From Paracoccus sp. R12_2 (GTDB taxonomy: Bacteria > Pseudomonadota > Alphaproteobacteria > Rhodobacterales > Rhodobacteraceae), in NCBI RefSeq assembly GCF_017744015.1, contig NZ_JAGHRA010000006.1:162628-226627 (forward strand): 64,000 nt of DNA, written 5' to 3'. The notes beneath the pieces are model-generated. The model ran no database searches. It had not been told where the DNA came from and worked only from the letters and a program-made list of their open reading frames with translations. Positions 35,465-44,905 of this stretch are shown here, one piece after another (position 1 is the stretch's first letter; each line of letters opens with the position of its first letter). The translations under genes and the position numbers were made by a program.

Positions 35465-36778
35465 TTACAGGGGATTTGAATCGAACACCCGCGAAAAGAT
35501 CCGATCAACGTTCTTGGTGTGATAGCCAAGGTCGAATTTTTCTTCGATCTGGGCGGGCGACAATGCCGCCGTCACTTCCGCGTCGGTCAGCAATTCTTCT
35601 TTGAAATCCTTGCCTTGTTCCCACACCTTCATGGCGTTTCGTTGCACCAGCCGATAGGCGTCCTCGCGTGAGACGCCAACCTGTGTCAGCGCCAGCAGCA
35701 CGCGCTGCGACATCACCAGGCCTTTGAACTTGTTCATGTTGGCCAGCATCGTGTCGGGATAGACGACCAGCTTTTCGATCACGCCCGCCAGCCGGTTCAG
35801 TGCGAAATCCAGCGTGATCGTCGCATCCGGCGCAATCCCGCGTTCGACCGAGGAATGGCTGATATCGCGTTCGTGCCACAGCGTCACGTTTTCCATCGCC
35901 GGCACCACCGTCATCCGCACAAGCCGCGCAAGCCCTGTCAGGTTCTCGGTCAGGACCGGGTTGCGCTTGTGCGGCATCGCCGACGAACCCTTCTGGCCCG
36001 GGCTGAAAAATTCCTCGGCCTCAAGCACTTCTGTCCGCTGCATGTGGCGGATTTCGGTAGCGATGTTTTCCATTGACGAGGCGATCACGCCAAGCGTGGC
36101 AAAGAACATCGCGTGCCGGTCGCGCGGAATGACCTGGGTGCTGATCGGTTCCGGGCGCAGTCCCATCCTGGCGCAGACATGTTCCTCGACCGCCGGGTCG
36201 ATATTGGCGAAGGTGCCCACGGCGCCGCTGATCGCGCCGGTGGCGACCTCATCGCGCGCACGTTCCAGACGCGCCTTGCCGCGTGCCATTTCGGCGTAGA
36301 AGCGGGCGAAGGTCAGGCCCATCGTCGTAGGTTCGGCATGGATGCCGTGGCTGCGTCCGATCCGGACGGTGTCCTTGTGTTCGTAGGCGCGACGTTTCAG
36401 TGCGTCCAGAACCCTGTCCATGTCGGCCAGCAGGATGTCGGCGGCGCGGACAAGCTGGACATTCAGGGTCGTGTCCAGAACGTCGCTGCTGGTCATTCCC
36501 TGATGCACGAAACGCGCCTCGTCGCTGCCGATATGTTCGGCCAGATGGGTCAGGAAGGCGATGACGTCATGCTTGGTCACCGCTTCGATCTCGTCGATAC
36601 GGGCGACGTCGAATTCGACGTCCTTGGCACGCCAGACAGCATCCGCATTTTCGCGCGGGATCACGCCCAGATCGGCCTGAGCGTCGCAGGCATGGGCCTC
36701 GATCTCGTACCAGATGCGAAACTTGGTCTCGGGTGACCAGATCGCGGTCATTTCCGGGCGGGCATAGCGAGGGATCAT
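35465..36778 (-). CDS. purB: adenylosuccinate lyase
   Basis: 437-residue fumarase/aspartase-superfamily enzyme of purine synthesis, cleaving SAICAR and adenylosuccinate. Features: IPRYARPEMTAIWS start, EAVTKHDVIAFLTHLAE, FVHQGMTSSDVLDTTLNVQL, GRSHGIHAEPTTMG, the flexible signature loop SSAMPHKRNPVLTENLTGLAR and LWHERDISHSSVERGIAPDAT. The ATG at 36778 has AAGGAG upstream; the longer frame to 36976 lies in the divergent promoter region. Followed by the orphan fliG. Confidence 0.97.
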   Translation of the reverse strand: MIPRYARPEMTAIWSPETKFRIWYEIEAHACDAQADLGVIPRENADAVWRAKDVEFDVARIDEIEAVTKHDVIAFLTHLAEHIGSDEARFVHQGMTSSDVLDTTLNVQLVRAADILLADMDRVLDALKRRAYEHKDTVRIGRSHGIHAEPTTMGLTFARFYAEMARGKARLERARDEVATGAISGAVGTFANIDPAVEEHVCARMGLRPEPISTQVIPRDRHAMFFATLGVIASSMENIATEIRHMQRTEVLEAEEFFSPGQKGSSAMPHKRNPVLTENLTGLARLVRMTVVPAMENVTLWHERDISHSSVERGIAPDATITLDFALNRLAGVIEKLVVYPDTMLANMNKFKGLVMSQRVLLALTQVGVSREDAYRLVQRNAMKVWEQGKDFKEELLTDAEVTAALSPAQIEEKFDLGYHTKNVDRIFSRVFDSNPL

Positions 36779-36926
36779 GGCTGGCTCCTTGGTCGTCGGC
36801 AGGGGCATAGCCCTGCCGTGCCGCAGGGGCAAGATTTCTTGCATGGAAAGCGGGTTGATCAGGGAACATTCCGTGGTGCTGGCGGTTTTGTAAACAATCC
36901 AACGCCAATTTCCGGAGGCGATACGA

Positions 36927-37643
36927 ATGCATTCCCGCGACGATGATGTCCATGGCCTGACCGAGGCAGACCGCACCAGCCAGACCCGTTTTGGTCCGCG
37001 CCCGGTGCCGAAGGGTCACAAGACCGCAAGTCCCTATCCGCACCGCCCGATGCGCTCCAGCCGGGTGATCCCGTCTGCGCCGATGTCGCTTGACGGTCGT
37101 GCGGCCTATCCCGCGCCCTCGCTTGCCAGTCGCATGATCGTTTGGGGTGGTGTTGCAGTCGGCGTGGCCGGGCTGACCGCTGGTGCGGTCCTTGCCGCGC
37201 GGCGGATTGCGGGGACCGACAAACCCTCGAAAGTCGAACTGATGCGTCAACAGCGTATGCAGCCTGCAGTCGCGCCGCGCTTTGCCGAGATGGACGAGGT
37301 CGAACAGGAACGGATGCGACAGCGTGTCCGGGCCCGTGCACGAGACGACCAGAAGATCGCCGCGCGGCAGCGTGCAAAGGCCGCGCGAAGCCGGGGCAAC
37401 ATCGCCCGGGACCTGACAGACACCGCGGACAACCTGTCGGGCAGTCTGGAGGGGTTGGTCAGTTCCCTGATCGGTGCATTTCACGGTTTTCGCAGCGTCG
37501 CGGGGCAGGCCAGCGGCATCGTCGGCGATTTCGCGGCGGCCGCCGATCAGGTTTCCGGCCTTCTGCGTCGCGATCGGCCAGACGATCCGCGTGATGCCGC
37601 CGCGCCACGGACCTCTGCCCAGGATCGCACCCACCGCTTGTGA
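36927..37643 (+). CDS. single-pass membrane protein of unknown function
   Basis: 238 residues, not recognised. A Pro/Arg-rich cytoplasmic N-terminus (RFGPRPVPKGHKTASPYP) leads into one transmembrane helix near residues 69-91 (MIVWGGVAVGVAGLTAGAVLAA). Then come an Arg/Gln-rich, probably coiled segment (EQERMRQRVRARARDDQKIAARQRAKAARSR) and an amphipathic helical region. The start has a GGAGG site nine bases upstream. It is 54 bp before a YihY gene on the same strand, so the two probably form an operon. Divergent from purB. Confidence 0.75.
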   Translation: MHSRDDDVHGLTEADRTSQTRFGPRPVPKGHKTASPYPHRPMRSSRVIPSAPMSLDGRAAYPAPSLASRMIVWGGVAVGVAGLTAGAVLAARRIAGTDKPSKVELMRQQRMQPAVAPRFAEMDEVEQERMRQRVRARARDDQKIAARQRAKAARSRGNIARDLTDTADNLSGSLEGLVSSLIGAFHGFRSVAGQASGIVGDFAAAADQVSGLLRRDRPDDPRDAAAPRTSAQDRTHRL

Positions 37644-37697
37644 GCACGCTTCCAGCCGCGCTAGATTGGCGCAACAACCGACGCGAAAGCCCAATAT

Positions 37698-38726
37698 ATG
37701 ACTGACTATGATCGGCCTGGTGTCTATGACGCGCTGTTCGGGCCGCTGGACGACAAGACCAGACGCCGCTTCGGGCTTCAGCGCAGCGAAGCGGAAGCCA
37801 GCGGTCATGCCGATTCTCGCGGTGATCGGCCGCGCCAACAGATGACATTGTGGCAACTGCGTTTCGCGGATGTCGTCGCGATCACCAAGGCGACATTTCG
37901 GCAGATCGGCGATGACAGGGTGACGGCGGTCGCCGGAGGCGTGACCTTCTTCGGCCTTCTGTCGCTGTTTCCCGCCATCACCGCTTTCGTGTCGATCTAT
38001 GGCTTGGTGGCCGATCCTGACACGATCACCCGGCATCTGGACGTTCTGGAAAGCTTTCTGCCCGCCGGTGCGCTGGACATCATCCGCACTCAGGTCGAAT
38101 CGATTGCGGCCTCGCCCTCGTCGGCGCTGTCTCTGGCGGGGATCATGGGGCTTCTGATCGCGTTCTATTCGGCGAATGGCGGGATGAAGGCGCTGTTGTC
38201 GGCGTTGAACGTGGCGTTCTACCAGAAGGAAACCCGTGGATTTCTGCAGCTGAACCTTGTCGCGATGGGGTTCACGCTGTGCGGATTGTTGCTGCTGGCC
38301 CTGATGCTGGGCGTGGTCGCGGTCATCCCGATTTTGCTGCAGTGGATACCGTTGCCCGGAGACAGCGCCACGACGATATCGCTGCTGCGCTGGCCAGCAC
38401 TGTTCATGGTGCTGGTCTTGGCACTTGCCGCCATCTATCGCTGGGGGCCTGCGGCGCCGGATGCACGCTGGCGCTGGATTTCCCCCGGCGCCGTCTTCGC
38501 ATCGGTCGCCCTTGTCGGCGCGTCGATGCTGTTCAGCTGGTATGCCGCGAATTTCGCCAACTATAACGAGACCTATGGTTCGCTGGGTGCCGCGATTGGC
38601 CTGATGATGTGGCTGTGGTTAAGCGCGACGATCGTGCTGGTCGGCGCAGAAATCAATTCCGAGGTTCAGCGCCGGATGCGGCAGATCGCGGGCGAGCCCC
38701 TGGCCGGGGCGGGCGACACCAGATGA
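37698..38726 (+). CDS. YihY/BrkB-family inner membrane protein
   Basis: 342 residues with about six hydrophobic segments. A soluble N-terminal ~60 residues precede the YihY core: DDRVTAVAGGVTFFGLLSLFPAITAFVSIYGL, ALSLAGIMGLLIAFYSANGGMKALLSALNVAFY, RWGPAAPDARWRWISPGAVFAS and ANYNETYGSLGAAIGLMMWLWLSATIVLVGAEINSE. The old label 'RNase BN' is wrong for this family; its function is unsettled. Overlaps the EmrE-like pump by 4 bp (ATGA). Confidence 0.92.
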   Translation: MTDYDRPGVYDALFGPLDDKTRRRFGLQRSEAEASGHADSRGDRPRQQMTLWQLRFADVVAITKATFRQIGDDRVTAVAGGVTFFGLLSLFPAITAFVSIYGLVADPDTITRHLDVLESFLPAGALDIIRTQVESIAASPSSALSLAGIMGLLIAFYSANGGMKALLSALNVAFYQKETRGFLQLNLVAMGFTLCGLLLLALMLGVVAVIPILLQWIPLPGDSATTISLLRWPALFMVLVLALAAIYRWGPAAPDARWRWISPGAVFASVALVGASMLFSWYAANFANYNETYGSLGAAIGLMMWLWLSATIVLVGAEINSEVQRRMRQIAGEPLAGAGDTR

Positions 38727-39061
38727 TCGCATCCCCCTATCTGGCGCTGGTTCTGGCCATCGGACTTGAGGTTGTCGGCACCTCCTTCCTGCAGCGTTCC
38801 GCGCAATTCACGCGGCTATGGCCCACCGTGGGCATGGCGCTGTGCTATCTTGCCAGCTTCTACCTGCTGTCACTCAGCCTGCGCGTGCTGCCTCTGGGGG
38901 TCGCCTATGCGATCTGGAGCGCGCTTGGGATCGTTCTTGTGGCGGTGATCGGGTTGCTGGTCTTCGGTCAAAGACTGGATCTGCCTGCGGTGATCGGGCT
39001 GGGCCTGATCGTGGCAGGCGTCATCGTCGTCAACCTGTTCTCGAACACGATCGGGCATTAG
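38723..39061 (+). CDS. emrE: small multidrug resistance transporter (EmrE-like)
   Basis: 112 residues, four transmembrane helices. The essential membrane-embedded Glu is Glu16 (GLEVVGTSFLQRS), equivalent to Glu14 of EmrE. Long stretches match EmrE almost residue for residue: FTRLWPTVGMALCYLASFYL, GVAYAIWSALGIVL, FGQRLDLPAVIG. Proton-coupled export of cationic hydrophobic compounds. Coupled to YihY by ATGA. Its stop overlaps by 4 bp the stop of the convergent OmpA-like gene. Confidence 0.93.
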   Translation: MIASPYLALVLAIGLEVVGTSFLQRSAQFTRLWPTVGMALCYLASFYLLSLSLRVLPLGVAYAIWSALGIVLVAVIGLLVFGQRLDLPAVIGLGLIVAGVIVVNLFSNTIGH

Positions 39062-40779
39062 CGCTCGGTCAGTTTCAACTCGATCCTGCGGTTCTGGGCA
39101 CGTCCCTCGGGCGTGTCGCCATTCGCGACCGGGCGGGTATCGGCAAAGCCGGCCGCAGCAAGACGATTGGCGGGAAAGCCAAGATCATCGATCAGGTAGC
39201 GCACCACGGCCAGCGCGCGCGCCTGGCTAAGTTCCCAGTTGTCGCGATAGCGACCTGTTCCCGACAGCGGTGTGCTGTCGGTGTGGCCGTCCACCCGGAT
39301 GATCCAGTCGATTTCGGATGGGATGTCGTCCGAAATATCGGACAGCATCTGCGCCACCCCGGCGATCTGGTCGCGTCCCGGAGGTGACAGTGTCGCCTCG
39401 CCGGGCGCAAACAACACTTCGGACTGGAACACGAAGCGGTCGCCGACGATCTGCACGCCTTCGCGCCCCGCAAGGATCTGTGACAGCCGGCCGAAGAACT
39501 CGGATCGATAGCGGGCCAGATCGCGCGCTTCTTCCTCGGCCTTTCTGCGCGCCTCTTCCTCCAACTCAAGGCGCCGATCCTTTTCTTCGGCGGCCCGCAG
39601 CAGGGCAGCATTCAACTGCTGTCCCAAATTCTCGACCCGCAGTTCGGCCTCGCGCTGATCTTCGCCCGCAGTTTCCAGCAACGCCTGCAGTGATCCAAGC
39701 TGCGCGGTCAGGGTTGAGACCTGTTCGTTCAGCAATGCCACGCGACGCTGACTTTCGGCGGACATGTCTTCCTGTTCGGCAAGCTGCTGCCGCGCCGTGG
39801 TCAGCAACGCCTGCTGACGTTCCGCTTCGGATGCGTTTTCCGCCGCTTCCTGGGACAACTCGTCTCGCGCGCTTTCGGCGGCGGCCAGAAGGGTCAGTGT
39901 CTCTTCTGCCTTCTTGCGGCTTTCTTCCAGCGACAGGGTCATCGCGGTCAGTTCACTGTCGGCGCGTTCCAGGCGCGCGCGCAAGGCGGCGGCTGCCTCG
40001 GCCTCGGCCAGTCGCGCGGCCTCGGCCTCGCTCAGTTCCGATTGCGCGGCTGTCAGATCCGATTGCAGCGCGGCGGTGCGTTCCTCGGCGCCGGCGTTGC
40101 GGCGGCGCAGATCCGCGATCAGGGCCTGCAACGCTTCGCGTCGCGCGGCTGCCAGGCGCGCCTGTTCCTGCTGCGCATCGATTTCCTCGCGCGCTGCCGC
40201 CACGGCCAGTTCGGCGGCCGAGGCACGGTCCTGTTGCGCATCCAGTTCCGACTGCAATGCCTGCGTCTGCGCGTCCGCGCGGGCCTGATCGTCGGCACGC
40301 GCGGCCATCAGTGCGGCTACCTCGGCCTCGAAATCGGTCAGGCGTGACCGCGCCTGATCCAGTTCCGCTCGGCTGGCTTCAAGCTGATTGCCCAGCCTGG
40401 TGATGCGGGCGGCGCGGTCGCGTGCTTCGGCCTGTGCCTGTGCCAATGCCTCCTCGGCGCTTTGGGCGCGGCTGGTCTGATCTTCGACCTGGCCCTGCAG
40501 GTTCTGCTCGCGTGCCTCGGACGCTGTCAGCGCATCCCCCAAGGCCGATACCTGCCGTCCCAGATCGTTCAACTGCTGTTCCTGACGCGAGATGACCGCG
40601 CCCTGATCCGAAATCGTCTCGTCCTTCGTGGTGATCTGTTCGCGCAGCACGGACTGGACGATCATGAAGATCGTCAGTACGAACATCAGCACCATCAGCA
40701 GTGCCGTCATCGCATCCACGAAGCCGGGCCAGATGGTGGCCGAGAACCGGTTCCCCGAAGATGCGCGACGCAGGGACAT
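39058..40779 (-). CDS. MotB/OmpA-like peptidoglycan-binding protein with long coiled coil
   Basis: 573 residues. One N-terminal transmembrane helix (GFVDAMTALLMVLMFVLTIF) carries Asp22 at the position of the proton-binding Asp of MotB. Then about 350 residues of uninterrupted Ala/Glu/Gln/Arg-rich heptads (about 46-400). The C-terminal OmpA/MotB domain (about 450-573) has VDGHTDSTPLSG, ELSQARALAVVRYLIDD and GRAQNRRIEL, including the Asp and Arg that bind the peptidoglycan stem. It would be the stator partner anchored to the cell wall. Starts 4 bp after the stop of the MotA-like gene. Cargo unknown. Confidence 0.9.
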   Translation of the reverse strand: MSLRRASSGNRFSATIWPGFVDAMTALLMVLMFVLTIFMIVQSVLREQITTKDETISDQGAVISRQEQQLNDLGRQVSALGDALTASEAREQNLQGQVEDQTSRAQSAEEALAQAQAEARDRAARITRLGNQLEASRAELDQARSRLTDFEAEVAALMAARADDQARADAQTQALQSELDAQQDRASAAELAVAAAREEIDAQQEQARLAAARREALQALIADLRRRNAGAEERTAALQSDLTAAQSELSEAEAARLAEAEAAAALRARLERADSELTAMTLSLEESRKKAEETLTLLAAAESARDELSQEAAENASEAERQQALLTTARQQLAEQEDMSAESQRRVALLNEQVSTLTAQLGSLQALLETAGEDQREAELRVENLGQQLNAALLRAAEEKDRRLELEEEARRKAEEEARDLARYRSEFFGRLSQILAGREGVQIVGDRFVFQSEVLFAPGEATLSPPGRDQIAGVAQMLSDISDDIPSEIDWIIRVDGHTDSTPLSGTGRYRDNWELSQARALAVVRYLIDDLGFPANRLAAAGFADTRPVANGDTPEGRAQNRRIELKLTER

Positions 40780-40783
40780 TCGC

Positions 40784-42163
40784 CTAGGTCCTGTCGCGCC
40801 GGATCAGGGGATCGTCGCGCAGATCGTCCGGAAAGGGATCGCCGAACCGCGCGGCGCGAACCGCCCGCGTCAGGACCAGCAGATCGGACCGCAATTCGGC
40901 AACCATCTCTTCCCGGCCCGCATTCAGATCCGCGACAAGCCGCGACAAGGCATCCTCGACGCCCGACAGATCGGCGGCGGCGGCGCCTGAGGGCTGATCG
41001 GCCCGCTGCCGCGCGATCTCCAGCATCCTGTCCTGACCGTCGGCCACCCGGTTCATCGCCTCGCTGAGGCCTGCGGCGCGCGCAAGCGTGGCTTCGCGTT
41101 CGGCCTCGGCGCGGTGGGCAAGCGCCTCGATCGCCTGGGCCATCACCACGACCCGCTCATCGGCCATGGCCGCCGCATCTTCGCGCGCCGCGTCGCGTTC
41201 GGCATGAAACTGATGCAGGCGGTCCATCTGTGCGCCGATCTGTTCCAGAAATCCGACCAGCGCGGTCTGGTCCACACCTTCGCCGTCCGATCCGGCCAGG
41301 CTGACGCGGGTGAAGCCCGACATCCATTCCTCGAGCTCGCGGTAAAAGCGGTTCTGGCCATGCGTCACGAACAGTTCCAGCAGCCCCACGACCAGCGATC
41401 CCGCCAGTCCCAGCAGCGACGACGAGAACGCCGTGGCCATGCCGCCAAGCTGCGCCTCGAGCCCGTTCATCAGCTTGTCGAACACGTCGATGCCGGATTC
41501 GCCGTTCTGCGGTGCCAGCGCGCGGATCGTCTCGACCACCGCTGGAACGGTCGTCGCAAGACCGTAGAACGTTCCCAGAAGCCCAAGGAAAATCAAGAGA
41601 TTGGCAAGGTATTTCGTGATGTCGCGCAGTTCTTCGATGCGCGTGCCGACCGAATCCAGGATCGATCGCGCCGACCCGGTCGAGATCACGCCACCCACCG
41701 GGCCACGCGTGCCCAGCAACGCGGCCAGCGGTGCCAGCAGCCGCGGCGGGATATCCCCGTCCGATGCGCCCCTTGCGGCCACGCCCTTGTCGACGGCATT
41801 GCGGCGCCGTTCGGCAAAGCGTTCGATCCAGCTGACCGACCGGACAAGCTGGGCCACCTGCCAGAAACAGGCCAGGATCCCTAGCGCGAAGACGGTCAGG
41901 ATCAGGCCGTTCAGCCAGCGATTGGCCATGAAGATCGGCAGGATACGACCATAGGCTATGAACCCGCCGGCCATGACCAGCGCAAGCAGCGTCAGCATCA
42001 TCAGGATCTGGCGGACCGGCTGCGAGAATTGCGGGGCGGCGGGCGGCATCGCACCGCCGCCACGGGTGGCGGTGATGCGGCGGTTCGGCAGATGCAGCCT
42101 GCTGCGGTCCTGCGGGGGCACGCCGGGATCGTCCGGTCCGTGGAAATTGTCTGGATCGCTCAA
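40784..42163 (-). CDS. MotA/TolQ/ExbB-like proton-channel protein
   Basis: About 459 residues from a TTG start at 42163 (LSDPDNFHGPDD, with GGGACC just upstream). Four hydrophobic segments lie at about 53-71, 83-101, 185-205 and 243-266. The last two have the MotA/ExbB signature (LLIFLGLLGTFYGLATTVPAV and GGMATAFSSSLLGLAGSLVVG). After the channel comes a ~180-residue helical cytoplasmic tail. No MotA-type FliG-contact loop is obvious. Paired with the OmpA-like protein to form a proton-driven stator. A later ATG (MPPAAPQF) is a possible alternative start. Confidence 0.88.
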   Translation of the reverse strand: MSDPDNFHGPDDPGVPPQDRSRLHLPNRRITATRGGGAMPPAAPQFSQPVRQILMMLTLLALVMAGGFIAYGRILPIFMANRWLNGLILTVFALGILACFWQVAQLVRSVSWIERFAERRRNAVDKGVAARGASDGDIPPRLLAPLAALLGTRGPVGGVISTGSARSILDSVGTRIEELRDITKYLANLLIFLGLLGTFYGLATTVPAVVETIRALAPQNGESGIDVFDKLMNGLEAQLGGMATAFSSSLLGLAGSLVVGLLELFVTHGQNRFYRELEEWMSGFTRVSLAGSDGEGVDQTALVGFLEQIGAQMDRLHQFHAERDAAREDAAAMADERVVVMAQAIEALAHRAEAEREATLARAAGLSEAMNRVADGQDRMLEIARQRADQPSGAAAADLSGVEDALSRLVADLNAGREEMVAELRSDLLVLTRAVRAARFGDPFPDDLRDDPLIRRDRT

Positions 42164-42249
42164 AAGGTCCCGGTCCCGTCTATCGTTGCCGACATTGTGG
42201 TTGGGCCAAGTGTAGGATGCGCCCCGCCACTTGCCAAGCGATCCGAAAG

Positions 42250-42813
42250 TCAGGTCGCAGCGTCGCGGTCGCGTCGTGCCATCAGCAACCGTCGGACATC
42301 GTCGGACAACTGATCCAGTGCCGCATCGGCCAGCCCGATTTCGGCCAGATGACGCGCGGTATTGAACAGATAATCCGCGTTCGGGCCTCGCCCGCCCGCA
42401 GCCCCTGCAATGATCCGCGCCTGTTCGCGGACGCACAACCCGCCCGCATATTGCCAGTGGTCGCGTTTCATCACATAGGCCAGCGCCTGGACGCGACGCC
42501 CGTCCTGCAGTGTCAGCGGCAGCACCATCTCGTCATAGGCGCCGGTGTCCAGCTCGCGCTCGCGCAGGTAGGCCAGCGTTTCGGCGTGACGGTCCTCGGG
42601 GATGCGCAGGGCAAGCCCCGCGCAGCTTGCGCCGGGTTCGGAGTCCAGCCCCAGAACAAGGCCCGGCGCCTCTTCGGTGCCGCGATAGCGGGTCGAACGC
42701 AGGCAGAAGCTGCGGGAATATCCCTCCAGCCGGGCCTTGACGGTTTCGACCGGCCCGAAGCCCGGATCCCACATCAACGATCCGTAACCGAATACCCAGA
42801 AGACATCGTTCAT
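42250..42813 (-). CDS. gamma-glutamylcyclotransferase (ChaC-like)
   Basis: 187 residues. The ChaC signature is at the N-terminus: VFWVFGYGSLMWDPGF (the YGSL turn binds the gamma-glutamyl group). Then FCLRSTRYRGTEEAPGLVLGLD, and the catalytic Glu region LRERELDTGAYDEMVLPL. Cleaves glutathione to 5-oxoproline and Cys-Gly. The ATG at 42813 has AAGGG upstream; the longer frame to 43074 lies in the divergent region. Gap of 86 bp to the MotA-like gene. Confidence 0.92.
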   Translation of the reverse strand: MNDVFWVFGYGSLMWDPGFGPVETVKARLEGYSRSFCLRSTRYRGTEEAPGLVLGLDSEPGASCAGLALRIPEDRHAETLAYLRERELDTGAYDEMVLPLTLQDGRRVQALAYVMKRDHWQYAGGLCVREQARIIAGAAGGRGPNADYLFNTARHLAEIGLADAALDQLSDDVRRLLMARRDRDAAT

Positions 42814-42931
42814 CGTCGCACACCCTTTTCCGTGCCCGGAAACTAGGTCACGATGCAGCGCGATGAAAGCCCTGCGGCCCGGACCGCCAGTATGCCGGGC
42901 TTGAGATGCTGTGGCATTGGGCAGGGGACGA

Positions 42932-43969
42932 ATGCGCATTCTTTCAGGGTTGGTTCTGCTACTTCTTCTGGCGGTCGCGGGACTGTGGATCGGCGGCGAG
43001 ACATGGCTCGCCGGCAGGATCATGCGCGAGGCAGAGGCGAATCCCGGGCTGCAGGTCGCCGCGACCGACCCCATGCGCAGGATCGACCGAATCGGTGTGC
43101 GGCTGGACGAGGCAAGCTATCAGAATCCCCGCTTCTCGCTTGCCCTTCCCTGGCTGGAACTGTGGATCGCGCCCTTGTCGCTGACGACGGCGCAGGCCGG
43201 GCTGCCGGATCAGGCGATGCTGCGGCATTACGGGCGCGATCATGCGTTGGGGGTCGCGAACGGGGCGCTAAGCCTTCGCCTCGCGCCGCTGCATGGCGGC
43301 GCGGTGGCGCGCGCCAGCGTTGACAGCGGGCCGGTCACACTGGACGCGCAGGGTCTGGCGGACCGGATCGCGCTGTCGGCCGCGATGACCGGGCTTGGAC
43401 CGTTTGCCCCCGCCAAAGCCCGATCGGCCTATGACATGCAGCTTGGGTTGCAAGGGATTGACCCTGACGCGCTGGTTGCGCTGGGAATGCCGTCGCTGGC
43501 ACTGCCCGGCAAGGTTTCCATCGCGGGACCGGCGACGGTCTGGCTGAACGGGATCGTCGGGCCACGCAGCCTTGATGCGCCCGCGCAGTCGGTCTGGCCG
43601 GTCGGAATTCGCAGCACCGGCGTGGATATGCGGATCGGAGAGCTTCGGGCGCGTCTTGCCGGGTTCCTCTGGCGCGGCGATCACGGCCGCATCGAGGGGC
43701 GGCTGGCCATCTATACCGACGATGCATCTGCGTTGCTGCGACAGGCCAGCGACGCGGGGCTGATCGCGTCCGATGCGGCGATGCTGGTCTCGGCGCTGCT
43801 GAACGGGATCGGACGGATGCCGTTTCCGGATGGGGTCCGCGATGACGGGCTGAGCCTGCCCGAACCTGCCGAAGGTGAATTGCGGCTGCCGGTAACGATG
43901 AAGGACGGCAGGCTGTTTCTGGGCGATATCGAGATCGGCGCCGCGCCATTGTTCCCGTTGCCGCAATAG
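42932..43969 (+). CDS. DUF2125 membrane-anchored protein
   Basis: 345 residues. Short N-terminal membrane anchor or signal (MRILSGLVLLLLLAVAGLWI), then the DUF2125 pattern: WLAGRIMREAEANPGL, MRRIDRIGVRLDEASYQNPRFSLALPWLELWIAPLS and DGRLFLGDIEIGAAPLFPLP at the C-terminus. Predicted periplasmic beta-rich protein, function unknown. The ATG at 42932 follows AGGGGACG. Convergent with tyrA, 9 bp apart. Confidence 0.88.
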   Translation: MRILSGLVLLLLLAVAGLWIGGETWLAGRIMREAEANPGLQVAATDPMRRIDRIGVRLDEASYQNPRFSLALPWLELWIAPLSLTTAQAGLPDQAMLRHYGRDHALGVANGALSLRLAPLHGGAVARASVDSGPVTLDAQGLADRIALSAAMTGLGPFAPAKARSAYDMQLGLQGIDPDALVALGMPSLALPGKVSIAGPATVWLNGIVGPRSLDAPAQSVWPVGIRSTGVDMRIGELRARLAGFLWRGDHGRIEGRLAIYTDDASALLRQASDAGLIASDAAMLVSALLNGIGRMPFPDGVRDDGLSLPEPAEGELRLPVTMKDGRLFLGDIEIGAAPLFPLPQ

Positions 43970-43978
43970 GGGCGCGGG

Positions 43979-44905
43979 TCAGGTTTTTGGTGTTGTCGCC
44001 ACGCGTCCGAAATCGGGCGCCTCGGTGTCCTGACCGGCCTCGATGATGCCGCGCCGGATCGCACGCGTGCGCGAAAAATAGTCGAACAACTGCTGCCCGT
44101 CGCCCATGCGAATCGCGCGTTGCAGCACGAAAAGCTCCTCGGTGAAGCGGCCGAGAATATCCAGCGTCGCCTCGCGATTATGCAGGAACACGTCCCGCCA
44201 CATGGTCGGGTCGCTGGCCGCGATGCGCGTGAAATCGCGGAACCCCGCGGCGGAGTACTGGATCACTTCCTCATCGGTCACACGGCGCAGATGGTCGGCC
44301 ACGCCGACCATCGTATAGGCGATCAGGTGCGGGGCGTGGCTTGTCACGGCAAGGACCAGATCGTGATGTCCGGCCTCCATGTTGTCGGTCTTGGCACCCA
44401 TCGCCCGAACCAGATCCGACAAGCGGGCGACCGCGTCGGGGTCGCTGTCGGGCAGGGGGGTCAAAAGCCACCAGCGGTTGCGGAACAACGAGGCAAAGCC
44501 AGACCGCGGACCGGAATGTTCGGTTCCGGCCAGCGGATGGCCGGGAATGAAATGCACGCCTGCGGGCAGATGCGGGCCCACCGCGTCGATGACGGATTGC
44601 TTGACCGATCCGACATCGGTGATCGTCGCGCCGGGTTTCAGATGCGGCGCGATTTCGGCCGCGACATCGCCCATGGCGCCGACCGGCACAGCCAGCACGA
44701 CCAGGTCCGCATCCCTGACGGCGGCAGCGGCGCTGTCCTCGACCCGGTCGCACAGGCCGATTTCGCGTGCGATGTCGCGAGTCTCGGCGCTGCGGGCGTA
44801 ACCCACGATCTCACCGGCCAGACCGCCATCGCGCATCGCATGGGCCATCGATCCCGCGATCAGGCCCAGCCCGATCAGCGCCACCCGGTCATAGATCACA
44901 CTCAT
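43979..44905 (-). CDS. tyrA: prephenate/arogenate dehydrogenase
   Basis: 308 residues. N-terminal Rossmann fold RVALIGLGLIAGSMAHAMRD, then VVLAVPVGAMGDVAAEI, VTDVGSVKQSVIDAVG, HFIPGHPLAGTEHSGPRSGFASLF (catalytic-His region) and an all-helical C-terminal domain with FRDFTRIAASDPTMWRDVFLHN. Oxidative decarboxylation step to tyrosine. Whether it prefers prephenate or arogenate is not decidable by eye. Overlaps hisC by 4 bp, the common hisC-tyrA pairing for aromatic amino acid synthesis. Confidence 0.94.
   Translation of the reverse strand: MSVIYDRVALIGLGLIAGSMAHAMRDGGLAGEIVGYARSAETRDIAREIGLCDRVEDSAAAAVRDADLVVLAVPVGAMGDVAAEIAPHLKPGATITDVGSVKQSVIDAVGPHLPAGVHFIPGHPLAGTEHSGPRSGFASLFRNRWWLLTPLPDSDPDAVARLSDLVRAMGAKTDNMEAGHHDLVLAVTSHAPHLIAYTMVGVADHLRRVTDEEVIQYSAAGFRDFTRIAASDPTMWRDVFLHNREATLDILGRFTEELFVLQRAIRMGDGQQLFDYFSRTRAIRRGIIEAGQDTEAPDFGRVATTPKT

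Noticed and set aside
39058..42163. Zorya defence system (ZorAB)
   Set aside because: No ZorC, ZorD or ZorE gene is nearby, and flanking genes are housekeeping; only the stator-type pair is present.
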